A stretch of 64,000 nucleotides of DNA from Pelagicoccus albus (lineage in GTDB: Bacteria > Verrucomicrobiota > Verrucomicrobiia > Opitutales > Opitutaceae): assembly GCF_014230145.1 (NCBI RefSeq), contig NZ_JACHVC010000007.1, positions 348,035 to 412,034 of the forward strand. The letters run 5' to 3'. Position 1 is the first letter of the stretch. The number at the start of each line of letters is the position of its first letter. Both the position numbers and the translations under genes were made by a program. This document shows, one piece after another, positions 17,455 through 26,249 of this stretch. Under the pieces are notes generated by a model. The model was not told the origin of the DNA and did no database searches. It worked only from the letters and a program-made list of their open reading frames with translations.

Positions 17455-17970
17455 ATGCCGATTTACGAGTTCTTCTGCTCCGAAAATAACACGACTTATT
17501 CCTTTCTAGCGAAGTCGATGGCCTACGGAGACAAGGTGCCTCGTTGTCCGGCGAATCCCGCTTTTAAGCTCCAAAAAAAGGTGAGCAACTTCGCCTTCAT
17601 TGGAAAAGCGAAAGAGGAGGACGATGACCTGGACGGAATGGATGACGCCAAAATGGAGCAAGTCATGGCGGAGCTCGAACGGGACATGTCGGGAATGGAT
17701 GAAGAGAATCCGGATCCTCGCCAAATGGCCCGCCTGATGAAAAAGATGACCGAAATGACGGGCGGGAAACTGAGCGGTCAAATGGCAGAGCTAGTAGGAC
17801 GACTTGAGGCAGGAGAGGATCCTGAAGCGCTCGATGCAGAGTTCGGCGACGCGATGGATGACATGGACTTAGAGGACGGAGCGGCCGCGAAAATAGGGCA
17901 ACTTCGGAGGCGTTTGCTCGGAAGCAGGCGCGATCCTAATTTGTATGACATGGCAGAATACTGCGACTGA
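17455..17970 (+). CDS. FmdB-like zinc-ribbon protein with altered Cys pairs
   Basis: The 171-residue protein opens MPIYEFFC, the start typical of FmdB/CxxC_CxxC_SSSS regulators. The usual ribbon has two CxxC knuckles. Here both read C-x-x-N (C8/N11 and C31/N34), so only two of four ligands remain. The rest is acidic and helical with Met-rich stretches (about residues 50-150), possibly a coiled coil. Function is unknown. No operon partner is evident. Confidence 0.6.
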   Translation: MPIYEFFCSENNTTYSFLAKSMAYGDKVPRCPANPAFKLQKKVSNFAFIGKAKEEDDDLDGMDDAKMEQVMAELERDMSGMDEENPDPRQMARLMKKMTEMTGGKLSGQMAELVGRLEAGEDPEALDAEFGDAMDDMDLEDGAAAKIGQLRRRLLGSRRDPNLYDMAEYCD

Positions 17971-18049
17971 TTTTCGAGCGGCGATTGTGCCCGCGATTGA
18001 ACGATTCGGATTCGCTCTTTTGTGTCCCTATGGGATTTGAGCTTGTCAA

Positions 18050-18240
18050 AGGGCAGTCTCTGCTCTGTCTGTCAGTGCGTGAAAACTAAACGTCCAAATG
18101 GAAGCCTTTGTATGAACGTCGAATTGTCGACGGCTTCTTGGTGGCGTGGTCTGAAGGTTTGGCGATGGCGAAGCTAAGTGCTTTTCCGTCCTTTTCGCCA
18201 AACCTGCTTCCTGAATTCGGAGGCAGGTTTTTTTGTATTT
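18050..18240 (+). promoter_or_regulatory. Candidate structured leader with attenuator upstream of methyltransferase gene
   Basis: Three paired elements lie in order. First is a nested hairpin (GAAGC 18101-18105 with GCTTC 18133-18137, enclosing CGTCGA 18117-18122 with TCGACG 18127-18132). Second is an 11-bp perfect stem (18155-18165 with 18195-18205). Third is a terminator-type hairpin (18200-18211 with 18219-18230, one G-U) followed by seven T. The second stem and the terminator share bases 18200-18205, so they exclude one another at the terminator base. The next ATG is 18269. It could be a riboswitch, an attenuator or an independent small RNA. I do not recognise the class. Confidence 0.55.
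18200..18236 (+). terminator. Rho-independent terminator-like hairpin
   Basis: The stem AAACCTGCTTCC / GGAGGCAGGTTT has a TGAATTC loop and runs into TTTTTTT. It lies 33 bases before the methyltransferase start, so transcription from upstream would stop before that gene unless the hairpin is disrupted. Confidence 0.85.
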
Positions 18241-18268
18241 TAACAACTACTTTCAGCCCATTTTTCAC

Positions 18269-18976
18269 ATGTCACAAAAGCAATTTTCTCTTAACTCTAT
18301 CTATTTCTTTGGCCGTCCCTACGCGGAACTGCTCCGATGTTTTGGAATCGATGAAGCCGACTTAATCGGGAAACAGGTTCTCGAGTGCCCGTCCGGTCCG
18401 TCTTCGTTCGTTTACGAAGCGAATCGTCGGGGTATCGATGCGATCGGAATCGATCCCTTGTTTTACCGATCACCCTCCGCCATCCGCGATTTGGCCGAGT
18501 CGGACTTTCGCCTCATGTTCGATCGGGTTCGGCAGTCGGCCGAACATTTTGTACAAAAGACTTATGCCAGCGTCGAGGAAGCGGAGGCATTACGATCGGA
18601 AGGACTGCAGAGTTTTTTATCCGACTATGCGATAGGAAAGGCGAACGGCCGCTATCAAGAGGGAAGCCTGCCGTATTTGAAATTCGAAGACAATGCTTTC
18701 GATTTTGTTTTGTGTGGCCACCTGATGTTCATCTATTCGGATACGCTTGACCGCGAGTTTCATCGAGCGTCGCTGGAGGAGCTTTGCCGAGTGGCTCGGG
18801 AAGAGGTTCGCATTCACCCTGTGGTTGATAATGGCAATGCGAGGCATCCGTTTCTCGATGAGCTTTTAGACTTGGCCGACGAGCTCGGGTTTGATGCCAC
18901 AGTCGAGACTGTAGATCACGAGTTCTTCAAAGGAACCGATCGGACGCTCGTCTTGCGACGGAGGAAGAGCGCCTAA
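18269..18976 (+). CDS. SAM-dependent methyltransferase-like protein
   Basis: The 235-residue protein has a Rossmann-type motif I region (LECPSGPSSFVYEANRRG, near residues 33-50) and an acidic GIDPLF following, then FDFVLCGHLMFIYSD as motif IV and an EELCRVAREEVRIHPVV segment like class I methyltransferases. The motif I glycines (ExCPSGPSS) differ from the DxGxGxG norm but match a subgroup of uncharacterised proteins. The substrate is unknown. The ATG at 18269 was chosen because the 12 upstream codons lie directly after the terminator hairpin. Expression probably depends on the leader. Confidence 0.65.
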   Translation: MSQKQFSLNSIYFFGRPYAELLRCFGIDEADLIGKQVLECPSGPSSFVYEANRRGIDAIGIDPLFYRSPSAIRDLAESDFRLMFDRVRQSAEHFVQKTYASVEEAEALRSEGLQSFLSDYAIGKANGRYQEGSLPYLKFEDNAFDFVLCGHLMFIYSDTLDREFHRASLEELCRVAREEVRIHPVVDNGNARHPFLDELLDLADELGFDATVETVDHEFFKGTDRTLVLRRRKSA

Positions 18977-19330
18977 GCCTCCCTTGGCTTTTGGTTTCCT
19001 TTACCCCGAACCCGGCCGTTGGCTGAAACAAGGATAATCAAGGGGCGGGCTTGCGGGAAGAGGCAGAAGTGGACTTGTCATGGAAACCGGGAAGGCAACT
19101 GCGAACAACTCGTCCGTCTCTGTGCCGAATTTCCAGAACGGACGCACGCTTATGGAAAACCCGCGCGTGACACCGCGAAACTGAGGGTTTTTCGCAAAAA
19201 ACGGCCAAAAAACGGAAACAGAAAAATAGTCTATGGGTCACATTCAGACATAGCAGTTATTCGTTCTGACAGTAGTTAGAACATCTTTTTCTGGTGTGGA
19301 TTTGAGGAACCCAGAAAAACTAGAGGAGGG
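18977..19330. other. Intergenic segment before the ankyrin gene
   Basis: About 350 bases contain no convincing gene but end in a strong plus-strand terminator. A small RNA or leader ending there is possible. I could not match RNase P, 6S, SRP or tmRNA signatures by eye. Confidence 0.35.
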
Positions 19331-19362
19331 CCCGGGCGGATGGGGATTCGCCCGGGTTTTTT
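19331..19362 (+). terminator. Strong Rho-independent terminator
   Basis: An 11-bp stem (CCCGGGCGGAT at 19331-19341 with ATTCGCCCGGG at 19346-19356, one G-U) around a GGGG loop is followed directly by six T. No gene on this strand ends nearby (the previous stop is at 18976), so the transcript it ends is probably noncoding or a long 3' end. Confidence 0.85.
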
Positions 19363-19462
19363 CTTTGCCGATAGCCAAACTCGAACGCCGATTCCTCACG
19401 GCATCAATTTGTTTGATGGGGGAGAGGGAAAGGTTTTGGATGGATGAGTTGCCCAACTTGTT

Positions 19463-22090
19463 ATGGATTCGATTTCTCTTCGCCTCGTCTTGAGAGTTTT
19501 CCTGCCTCTCATTTTCCTAACCATCCAACTTCCTGTCTGCCGAGCCGCGGTCTCGCCGGGAGTTTATTACTTGGATCGCAGCGATTTCCTCACGGTCCTT
19601 TTCGACGAGTCTTTGGGCTCTGAGGAGGATTTAGCCAAATTGCAAAATGAGGCTTGGGTCGACGATGCTAGGGAGACCCGCATTCAATATGAACTCTTCC
19701 GTAATGGAACTTGCCGTGCGGAAGGGCGTGCCCAAGGAAACGACTTCAAGTTCGAGGGAACTTACGAGGAAAAGGGGGATCGGGTGCGAATGTCCTGGAA
19801 GAAGTCAGGTATGGCTGAAACGGATTCAGTCGTCTTGCGGGTAGAGGACGAAGATACGCTCAGTTCCTTTGGGCCAGCTCGCATGCGTTTCGTGAAAGAC
19901 AGGTACTGGAACGAGGGCAAGCTGGAGGTCCTCCTGAGTGCGCTCACCGGGGATCGAGAAGATCTTGCAAAGGTGCTCGCTGCCCAGTCCGACTACGAAG
20001 AAGAGCCTCTCTTTCGTCTGCTGGCTCACGGTGCGGTCGCGTTGCGACGGGACGACTTGTGGGGCTTGATCATGGAATCCGCTTATCCAATCGACTACAG
20101 AACTGAAGCGAGCGGTGTGATGCCTTTTATGTTGGCCGCAAAATCTGGATACGATGAATTCTCCGAGCTTGTTTTGGAGGATAGCAGATACCTGCTTCGA
20201 GAAACGGATGCTGAGGGCAGGAACATATTTTATCACGCTTCGCTTGATGGGGAGCTCGATCTGTCAGAATTTGAATCGGAAGAAATTCTTTCTTTGCTCG
20301 GAGCAAGTACGCGAACTGAAACAGCAAGCCTCGATCCCTCGGCGTTTTTAGAGGCGGTGCAAAATCAGGATGCGATCCAAATTCAAGATGCATTGATTAA
20401 TGGATACGATTTGTCGGGCCACGATGCGCTCGGCTTTGAAGCGGTTTGCCTAGCCCTCGAAATGGGAGATCTTGCCATTCTGGAGCTACTTGCGAGAAGC
20501 GGGGCTCCCTTGGAAAAGGGAGAGGATTCGACGCTCGGTAGGGCTCTCGAACTCGGGCGATCTGATTTGGCGCAGTGTTTGTTAGATTCCGGTGCAGCTT
20601 GGAATGAGGTGGATTGGGAAAGCTCTCCGCTTGTGGCTTTCGCCGCGGAGAAAGGTGACGCCGAATATCTCCGTATCTTAACTGCTCATGGCCTTGAGCC
20701 ATTTGCTGAGGATCGTGCCGGTTTCACTCCAGTTTATCGTTTTCTTAAGTTGGATCGTTCGGATCTGCTGGGGGCCTTGATTGAGGATGGCTTTGTGCGC
20801 GGGCAGGAAGAAGCGGTTTCCCTGATGGCTGTAGACCTGTTAGCTTCGCAGTGTATTGAACTTTTGGAGGCGAGCGGACACTTAGCTAAGGGCATTGTTA
20901 AGGGAGGAGGCAACCTTGTGAATCACGTGGGGTTCTCGCATTCGTCGGATGAAGCCGAATCATGCGCGTCCACCTTGCAAGAACTGGCTGAGGCGGGGCT
21001 TAGCGTGAACGAGAAAAGCGGTTCGGGGGGAGAAACGCCGCTGCATTTGGCGGCGAGGTGGGGCTCGCTAGTCGGCGTACAGACTTTATTGGCTCTGGGC
21101 GCGAATGTAGATTTGAGGGACGATCATGGTCGGAGCGCCTTGCACGTTGCCTCGGAAGAAGACCAGTTGGAAACGATCGCGGCATTGGTCGATGGCGGAG
21201 CTGAGTTGGAGGGAACTGACGAGCAGGGATTCACGCCGCTCATGAGCGCTGTGCCCAGCGGTAGCGTTGAAGATTTGGAGGGTGAAGAAGCGTATTTGGA
21301 TACCCTTCGTTTGTTGAAGGGAAGAGGAGCCAACATCATGGCTGCCGATTCGAAAGGGCGCACGGCTCTGCACCTGGCTGTTTACAACGGGGTGGCGCCA
21401 GCGGTTCTCCTTTTAACGGAAATGGGTTGTGATCCGGTCGGAACAGATCTTCAGGGCCGAACTCCTCTGCATTACGTTTGGATGCCTCGAACCTATTTTC
21501 GCGGAGCTAGGGAGGATCAGGTAGCGGGGTTGCACTTGAATGTTCTGGATTCGATTTTGGCGGCGGGTGGCATGAACCAGCTGCGAGATCGTGATGGGAA
21601 ACGGGCTCTGGACTACGCGAGAGCTGAGCGTTTTGGTCCGATAGGACCTTGGGGAGAAGGTCGCCGACGTCTGGAAAGTTGGAATGGGCTGGGTCGGTTT
21701 GCTCCAAAACAAACGATGTCTCAGCCGCGAACTGGAATGATCGTAGCGGTCGATCTCAGTGGGAAAAAGAGCGTCTTGCCTCAAGCGGAGCCGGTGGAGC
21801 CGACTTTGGTTTCGGAAGAGGGCGCTGAGCCGCGGGTGGTGAGTGGTTTGCCCGGTGGATTTCAGACCTTTCTCCACGAAGGAGGCACGCTGTTTTTCTC
21901 GCAAGGGCATTTTTACAAGCAGGTTCGAGTCGGCTTTGAGGAGATTCCGGTGCCCTACGGAGCCACTTTGATTGGACGACCGGAGGGAGCGAGTCCCAGT
22001 TCGGCGGGAACGGACGAGTGGGAGGCTCACGGTATTCGTTTCCGTCAAAAGAGGGAATATGGCCGCGAGGTGTATGAGATTATCCGTTAG
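19463..22090 (+). CDS. Secreted ankyrin-repeat protein
   Basis: The 875-residue protein has a signal sequence (hydrophobic FLPLIFLTIQL, cleavage near CRAA, residue 29). Residues about 30-140 form an unrecognised domain, then ankyrin-like helices run from about 140 to 430. Well-formed ankyrin repeats follow near residues 515-670 (GETPLHLAARWGSLVGVQTL, GRSALHVASEEDQLETIAAL, GFTPLMSAV, GRTALHLAVYNG, GRTPLHYVW). The last about 150 residues have no recognised fold. Ankyrin repeats bind proteins. In free-living Verrucomicrobiota such exported forms are common but of unknown role. It is preceded by a terminator and probably has its own promoter. Confidence 0.85.
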   Translation: MDSISLRLVLRVFLPLIFLTIQLPVCRAAVSPGVYYLDRSDFLTVLFDESLGSEEDLAKLQNEAWVDDARETRIQYELFRNGTCRAEGRAQGNDFKFEGTYEEKGDRVRMSWKKSGMAETDSVVLRVEDEDTLSSFGPARMRFVKDRYWNEGKLEVLLSALTGDREDLAKVLAAQSDYEEEPLFRLLAHGAVALRRDDLWGLIMESAYPIDYRTEASGVMPFMLAAKSGYDEFSELVLEDSRYLLRETDAEGRNIFYHASLDGELDLSEFESEEILSLLGASTRTETASLDPSAFLEAVQNQDAIQIQDALINGYDLSGHDALGFEAVCLALEMGDLAILELLARSGAPLEKGEDSTLGRALELGRSDLAQCLLDSGAAWNEVDWESSPLVAFAAEKGDAEYLRILTAHGLEPFAEDRAGFTPVYRFLKLDRSDLLGALIEDGFVRGQEEAVSLMAVDLLASQCIELLEASGHLAKGIVKGGGNLVNHVGFSHSSDEAESCASTLQELAEAGLSVNEKSGSGGETPLHLAARWGSLVGVQTLLALGANVDLRDDHGRSALHVASEEDQLETIAALVDGGAELEGTDEQGFTPLMSAVPSGSVEDLEGEEAYLDTLRLLKGRGANIMAADSKGRTALHLAVYNGVAPAVLLLTEMGCDPVGTDLQGRTPLHYVWMPRTYFRGAREDQVAGLHLNVLDSILAAGGMNQLRDRDGKRALDYARAERFGPIGPWGEGRRRLESWNGLGRFAPKQTMSQPRTGMIVAVDLSGKKSVLPQAEPVEPTLVSEEGAEPRVVSGLPGGFQTFLHEGGTLFFSQGHFYKQVRVGFEEIPVPYGATLIGRPEGASPSSAGTDEWEAHGIRFRQKREYGREVYEIIR

Positions 22091-22142
22091 GGAATCCTGA
22101 TAGACTTGCTATCGAAAGCGGTTCGAGTGTCATTTCCGGCCT

Positions 22143-23243
22143 ATGTCAGTTTCCGTAACAGATCTTGTGAAGCCGGAGCTTCTGAAGCAGCCAGTCTACC
22201 AACCCGGTAAGCCGATCGAAGATGTCGCTCGAGAGCTGGGCTTGGACCCATTGGGGATCCTGAAGCTCGCTTCCAATGAGAATCCCATGGGGGCCTCCGA
22301 AGCGGCTATCGAAGCGGGCAAGGCTGCCATGGAGTCAGTCGAGCTGTATCCGGACGGTGGATGTTTCGAGCTTAAGAAAGCGATTGCTGCGAACCGCGGC
22401 CTAAGCCCGGAGCAGATCGTGATCGGCAATGGATCCAACGAAGTACTGGAAATCATTGGCCATGCATTTCTGGGAGCTGGCGACGAAGCGGTGATGGGCG
22501 ACCGAGCTTTCATCGTCTACAAGCTGGTGACGCTGCTGTTTGGGGCGACACCGGTGGAAGTGCCCATGAAAAATTTCACGCACGACCTCGATGCCATGGC
22601 CGAGGCGGTAACGGAAAAGACCAAAGTTGTCTTTTTGCCCAGCCCGGACAATCCAAGCGGCACAGCTAATTCGGAAGCGGAAATTCGCGCCTTCATCGAA
22701 AAGTTGCCCGAGCACGTGCTTTTCGTGCTCGATGAAGCCTATGCCGAATATGTTGCCAATGCTCCAGACCTGAGGGATTTGATCGCAGCGGGGCGCAAGG
22801 TGTTTTGTACCCGAACCTTCTCGAAAATCTATGGTCTCGCGGGCTTGCGGGTCGGCTACGGTTACGGTTCCCCAGAGTTGGTTGGCTTGCTCAATCGCGT
22901 TAGAGAACCCTTCAACGTGAATTCCATCGCTCAGGCAGCAGCGATCGCAGCCCTTGGTGATCAGGGGTTTGTGTCGGATTGCCGTGTCGCCAATGAAGTT
23001 GGCCGCATTCAGCTGGAGACGGGGTTCATGTCGATGGGATGCGAGTATATCCAAAGCTTCGCAAACTTCGTGACCGTAAAGGTAGGCGATGGTGTGCGCT
23101 GTTTCGAGGAACTGCAGAAGCAGGGGGTCATCGTTCGTCCGCTTGCTCCTTACGGCCTGCCTGAGTGGGTTCGAGTGACGGTGGGGTTGCCGGAGCAGAA
23201 CGATATGGCTCTGAAGGCACTCAATTCGTTCTTGAAATCTTAG
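22143..23243 (+). CDS. hisC: Histidinol-phosphate aminotransferase
   Basis: The 366-residue fold-type I PLP enzyme catalyses imidazole acetol phosphate to histidinol phosphate with glutamate in histidine synthesis. Visible motifs are LASNENPMGASEAA for the N-terminal substrate loop, YPDGGCFELKKAIA, NPSGT binding the cofactor, DEAYAEY, and TFSKIYGLAGLRVGYGYG with the Schiff-base Lys. The length is normal. It sits alone, not in a his operon, so broad aromatic aminotransferase activity is possible. Confidence 0.92.
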   Translation: MSVSVTDLVKPELLKQPVYQPGKPIEDVARELGLDPLGILKLASNENPMGASEAAIEAGKAAMESVELYPDGGCFELKKAIAANRGLSPEQIVIGNGSNEVLEIIGHAFLGAGDEAVMGDRAFIVYKLVTLLFGATPVEVPMKNFTHDLDAMAEAVTEKTKVVFLPSPDNPSGTANSEAEIRAFIEKLPEHVLFVLDEAYAEYVANAPDLRDLIAAGRKVFCTRTFSKIYGLAGLRVGYGYGSPELVGLLNRVREPFNVNSIAQAAAIAALGDQGFVSDCRVANEVGRIQLETGFMSMGCEYIQSFANFVTVKVGDGVRCFEELQKQGVIVRPLAPYGLPEWVRVTVGLPEQNDMALKALNSFLKS

Positions 23244-23333
23244 CTCAGCCCGCAGCATCTTGGCATATCTACTGCATGCGGAGCCTCGCCTCCTAGCGCG
23301 TTCGCTCGCTGCGGTGGTTTCATAGAAGCAAAA

Positions 23334-24662
23334 GTGTACACCTATACAGTTTCGGAACTAACTGCCTGCGGACTTGGAGCCGCGGTTCTTTTGGCCTTAA
23401 ATGCGATCTTCGTCGGAGCTGAGTTCAGCTTGGTGAAGCTTCGCTTTACCCGTTTCGGGTCCGGTCAAATGAAGGCAGCTCGCGAATCGGAGAACATTGC
23501 GGGATTGCTGGAGGACATGAGCGCTAGCATCAAGATGCTGCGTCTGGGGATATCGATGTTCTCAATCGGGGCCGCGTTTCTGATTCTGCCGCTGGCATAC
23601 AGTTTCACCACGGGGATGGGCTGGGCCTCTGGCTATGAGCTACGGGTGTCGATCGTTTTTGCTCTGATCATTTCCGTCATGGCTCACTTCGTTCTCGGAG
23701 AGCTGGTTCCGCGAGCCATGGCCCTGCAGCATCCGGTCAATACGATCCGTTGGTCGCTGCCGTTCGTCCTCCTGTTCCGATTTCTCGTTCGGCCTCTTTC
23801 AGCCGTTCTCAATTTCTTGTCTGGAATCATCCTCAAAGTCTTCCGCTTGGACCCGAATTTGGATTTGAACCTACTGGATGTGGAAGCCCAGATCCGCTCT
23901 CTTGTGAACGAGGGCGATGAGCTTCCAGCTTTGGCGGAAAGCATTGTCAGCAACGCCCTCGAGCTCCGAAAGCGAGTGGCTCACGATATCATGATTCCTC
24001 GTAACCAGCTGCAGTATATCGATTTAGAGGATACTTCAGTTGAGAATCTAGATATTGCCAGAAAGTCTGGGCACACACGTTTCCCTGTGTGCAATGGGGA
24101 CTTGGACGATTGTGTGGGCATCGTGCACATCAAGGACGTTTTCCGCAGCGGGCAGGAGGGGCTCAAGATCGATTGGATGAAGTTGAAGCGGCCAATGATC
24201 ACCTTTTCCATGGATGCTCCCCTTGAAAAGGTATTGCAGCGTTTTCTAAAATCGCGAAAGCACTTCGCCCTCTTGAAGGACGACTTTGGCGGCACCGTGG
24301 GAGCGGTCACTATGGAAGACGTTCTGGAAGAGCTGGTAGGCGAGATTCAGGACGAGTTCGATCGTGAGGAAAAGATGGTGACCGAATCAGCGGAAGGCAT
24401 TTATCAGGTCGATGGATTGACTGCGCTGCACGATTTGGCGGACGAGATCGGTATCGATATCGAGGCTCGAGAAGTTTCCACTTTTGGCGGGTATATCACT
24501 TACGAGCTCGGCCGTATGCCGAGGCAAGGCGAGCAATTCCGAATCAAGGATCTGGAGATCGAAGTCACCCAGGTCGATGAGCGACGCGTGCTCAGCGCTT
24601 CGGTGCAAATCGTAAAGGAGCAGGAGGATGATGAAGAATCCAGCTCCGAATCCAAGGAGTAG
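23334..24662 (+). CDS. CNNM/CorC-family membrane protein with CBS pair (HlyC/CorC family)
   Basis: The 442-residue protein has an N-terminal CNNM membrane domain (LLALNAIFVGAEFSLVKLR, about residues 15-190, with about four segments), a CBS pair (DIMIPRNQLQYID onwards, about 205-325, with a GGTVGAVTMEDVLEELVGEI end), and a C-terminal CorC_HlyC domain. Members act in Mg2+ or Co2+ efflux or resistance. The older name hemolysin is not supported. The start is GTG 91 bases after hisC, and co-transcription with hisC is possible. Confidence 0.88.
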   Translation: MYTYTVSELTACGLGAAVLLALNAIFVGAEFSLVKLRFTRFGSGQMKAARESENIAGLLEDMSASIKMLRLGISMFSIGAAFLILPLAYSFTTGMGWASGYELRVSIVFALIISVMAHFVLGELVPRAMALQHPVNTIRWSLPFVLLFRFLVRPLSAVLNFLSGIILKVFRLDPNLDLNLLDVEAQIRSLVNEGDELPALAESIVSNALELRKRVAHDIMIPRNQLQYIDLEDTSVENLDIARKSGHTRFPVCNGDLDDCVGIVHIKDVFRSGQEGLKIDWMKLKRPMITFSMDAPLEKVLQRFLKSRKHFALLKDDFGGTVGAVTMEDVLEELVGEIQDEFDREEKMVTESAEGIYQVDGLTALHDLADEIGIDIEAREVSTFGGYITYELGRMPRQGEQFRIKDLEIEVTQVDERRVLSASVQIVKEQEDDEESSSESKE

Positions 24663-24674
24663 GCACTTGCCTAT

Positions 24675-25658
24675 CTACTGAAAAGACGCGCGGCGAAGGC
24701 GGTCATTGATTGCCAGTCCCAGGCCGAGTTCGGGAGCTTCCTCTGCTATGATGCTCGAGTAGCCAGATTCATCGATTTCCCTCAGTTTGGAATAAAGCTG
24801 GGAGGCGATTTCATCTAGGCGCCCTGATTTGGAGAGCCAATAAACGTTTTTGCCGGTAGCGAAGCTAGGCTTGGCCAGCAGCAAGGCCGCGTTTTCGGGC
24901 CCAAGTTTCTCGATTTCCTCGCTTGATATGCCGCCTCGTAGAGCGAGCGGAGTTCGGGGGCTGTAATGTTTGGGCAAGGCTCCGGGCGCAAGGTGCTGCA
25001 CGGATTCGTCGGCATCGGTTGCCGCTGGCTTATCGATTGATCTGCCAATCTCCGCTTCGATCTCCTCTGCGGGCAAGGCTCCGTAGCGAAGGATGCGGGG
25101 TGCGGATTCGTCGCGTACGTCGATGATGGTGGACTCCACCCCAAACGCGCACGGGCCGCCGTCCAGAATGAAGCTGATTTTTGACCCTAATCCGGCCTGC
25201 ACATGTTGAGCTGTGGTCGGGCTGATGTAGGCAAAGGGGTTGGCGCTCGGGGCTGCGATCGGGAAATCGCATTGTTCGACTAGCCTTTTGAAGTCCGGGT
25301 GGGCCGAGCAGCGGACCGCTACGGAGTCCAATCCAGCGGTGACGATGGCCGGAACCTTTGCTTTCTTGGGAAGTACGAAGGTCAGTGGCCCAGGCCAGAA
25401 TCGTTCCGCCAGACGTAGGGCGAGAGGATTCGGGTAGCATATGTCCTCCAAAGACTCGACTCCCGCCACATGGCAGATGAGTGGGTCGTTGGTGGGGCGC
25501 TCCTTCGCTTGGAAGATGTTGGCGCAGGCTTCAGCGTCCAAGGCGTTGGCAGCGAGGCCGTATACAGTCTCGGTGGGGACTCCAACGAGACCCCCAAAAA
25601 GCAAAAACTTACGCAGGTCGCGTAAGTTTTCCTCGGTAGGTTGGAGTATGTTCGCCAT
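24675..25658 (-). CDS. sua5: L-threonylcarbamoyladenylate synthase, Sua5 type
   Basis: The 327-residue enzyme makes threonylcarbamoyl-AMP from Thr, bicarbonate and ATP for the universal t6A37 tRNA modification. The YrdC domain shows GGLVGVPTETVYGLAANA, KERPTNDPLICHV, WPGPLTFVLPK, and SANPFAYISPT with STIIDV. Residues about 215-327 form the shorter Sua5 C-terminal domain after the APGALPKHYSPRTPL linker. The ATG start at 25658 is preferred to a TTG eight codons upstream. It lies 68 bases after rpsR on the same strand. Confidence 0.93.
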   Translation of the reverse strand: MANILQPTEENLRDLRKFLLFGGLVGVPTETVYGLAANALDAEACANIFQAKERPTNDPLICHVAGVESLEDICYPNPLALRLAERFWPGPLTFVLPKKAKVPAIVTAGLDSVAVRCSAHPDFKRLVEQCDFPIAAPSANPFAYISPTTAQHVQAGLGSKISFILDGGPCAFGVESTIIDVRDESAPRILRYGALPAEEIEAEIGRSIDKPAATDADESVQHLAPGALPKHYSPRTPLALRGGISSEEIEKLGPENAALLLAKPSFATGKNVYWLSKSGRLDEIASQLYSKLREIDESGYSSIIAEEAPELGLGLAINDRLRRASFQ

Positions 25659-25726
25659 GGTACGGTGAAACGAGCGGGCCAACCAAGTCCCACGTGTGTG
25701 TCGTAGCTATCCGCTTCGGAAGCGGG

Positions 25727-25918
25727 CTACTTCATCAAGCGCAAGTTGCGGGCGCGCTTGATTGCCTTGGTGATCTTACGCTGCTGCTTCGCGTTGATGC
25801 GATTCATCTTGGCAGGGATGATCTTGCCAGTCTCGGTGACGTAGCGAGCGAGGATGTGAGCATGGTGGAAGTCCAGCTCTTGTGGCGTGAGGCTCTGTGA
25901 TTTTTTCTCTGTGCTCAT
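25727..25918 (-). CDS. rpsR: Small ribosomal subunit protein bS18
   Basis: The 63-residue basic protein has the S18 core: YVTETGKIIPAKMNRINAKQ (rRNA-binding) and KITKAIKRARNLRLM at the C-terminus. It is shorter than E. coli S18 (75), lacking the Cys-rich N-terminal lead. It lies on the minus strand directly before tRNA-Arg (plus strand), forming the backbone edge of the island. Confidence 0.95.
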   Translation of the reverse strand: MSTEKKSQSLTPQELDFHHAHILARYVTETGKIIPAKMNRINAKQQRKITKAIKRARNLRLMK

Positions 25919-26057
25919 AAGGAACGGCGGAAACTAGGCCTTGCCGGTGCCTTGTCAACAACGGAAAGCGAGATTTTATGTTCAGCAAAATCTTTACAGC
26001 CAACTAGGCTTCGGACAGAAAACAGCTCATCCAGCCAAATCGACGGCTGGCCCTCTT

Positions 26058-26129
26058 GGGGTCATAGTTCAACGGATAGAACAAGGGTTTCCTAAACCTT
26101 AGATCTGGGTTCGATTCCCGGTGGCCCTA
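26058..26129 (+). tRNA. tRNA-Arg (anticodon CCU)
   Basis: The cloverleaf can be folded by hand: acceptor 26058-26064 with 26122-26128, a GTTC/GAAC D-stem, an anticodon stem of five pairs with loop TTCCTAA, giving CCU, and a T-arm containing GGTTCGATTCC. No CCA is encoded. The discriminator is A at 26129. The recombinase gene begins 120 bases downstream, so this tRNA is the likely integration site of the island. Confidence 0.92.
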
Positions 26130-26249
26130 AGCTGATAAATGATTAATGATCAGGTTATTGGCTTTAGAATGCCAGAGAAGCTAGGCTAATTATTGCCAAG
26201 TATTGCCAATTTGAATTGCGAGTTCGGCATAGAACGCAAGCTTTAGCAC
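26130..26249. other. Candidate integration junction next to tRNA-Arg
   Basis: This short AT-rich gap lies between the tRNA 3' end and the recombinase gene. It holds two ATTGCCAA copies 10 bases apart near 26190-26206, a plausible arm-type binding pattern. By eye I found no second copy of the tRNA 3' end elsewhere in the window, so the distal att site is not located. Confidence 0.35.

Noticed and set aside
19019..19279. 86-codon plus-strand ORF before the ankyrin gene
   Set aside because: TTG start, basic low-complexity product, no recognisable fold. The gap is better explained by noncoding RNA or nothing.
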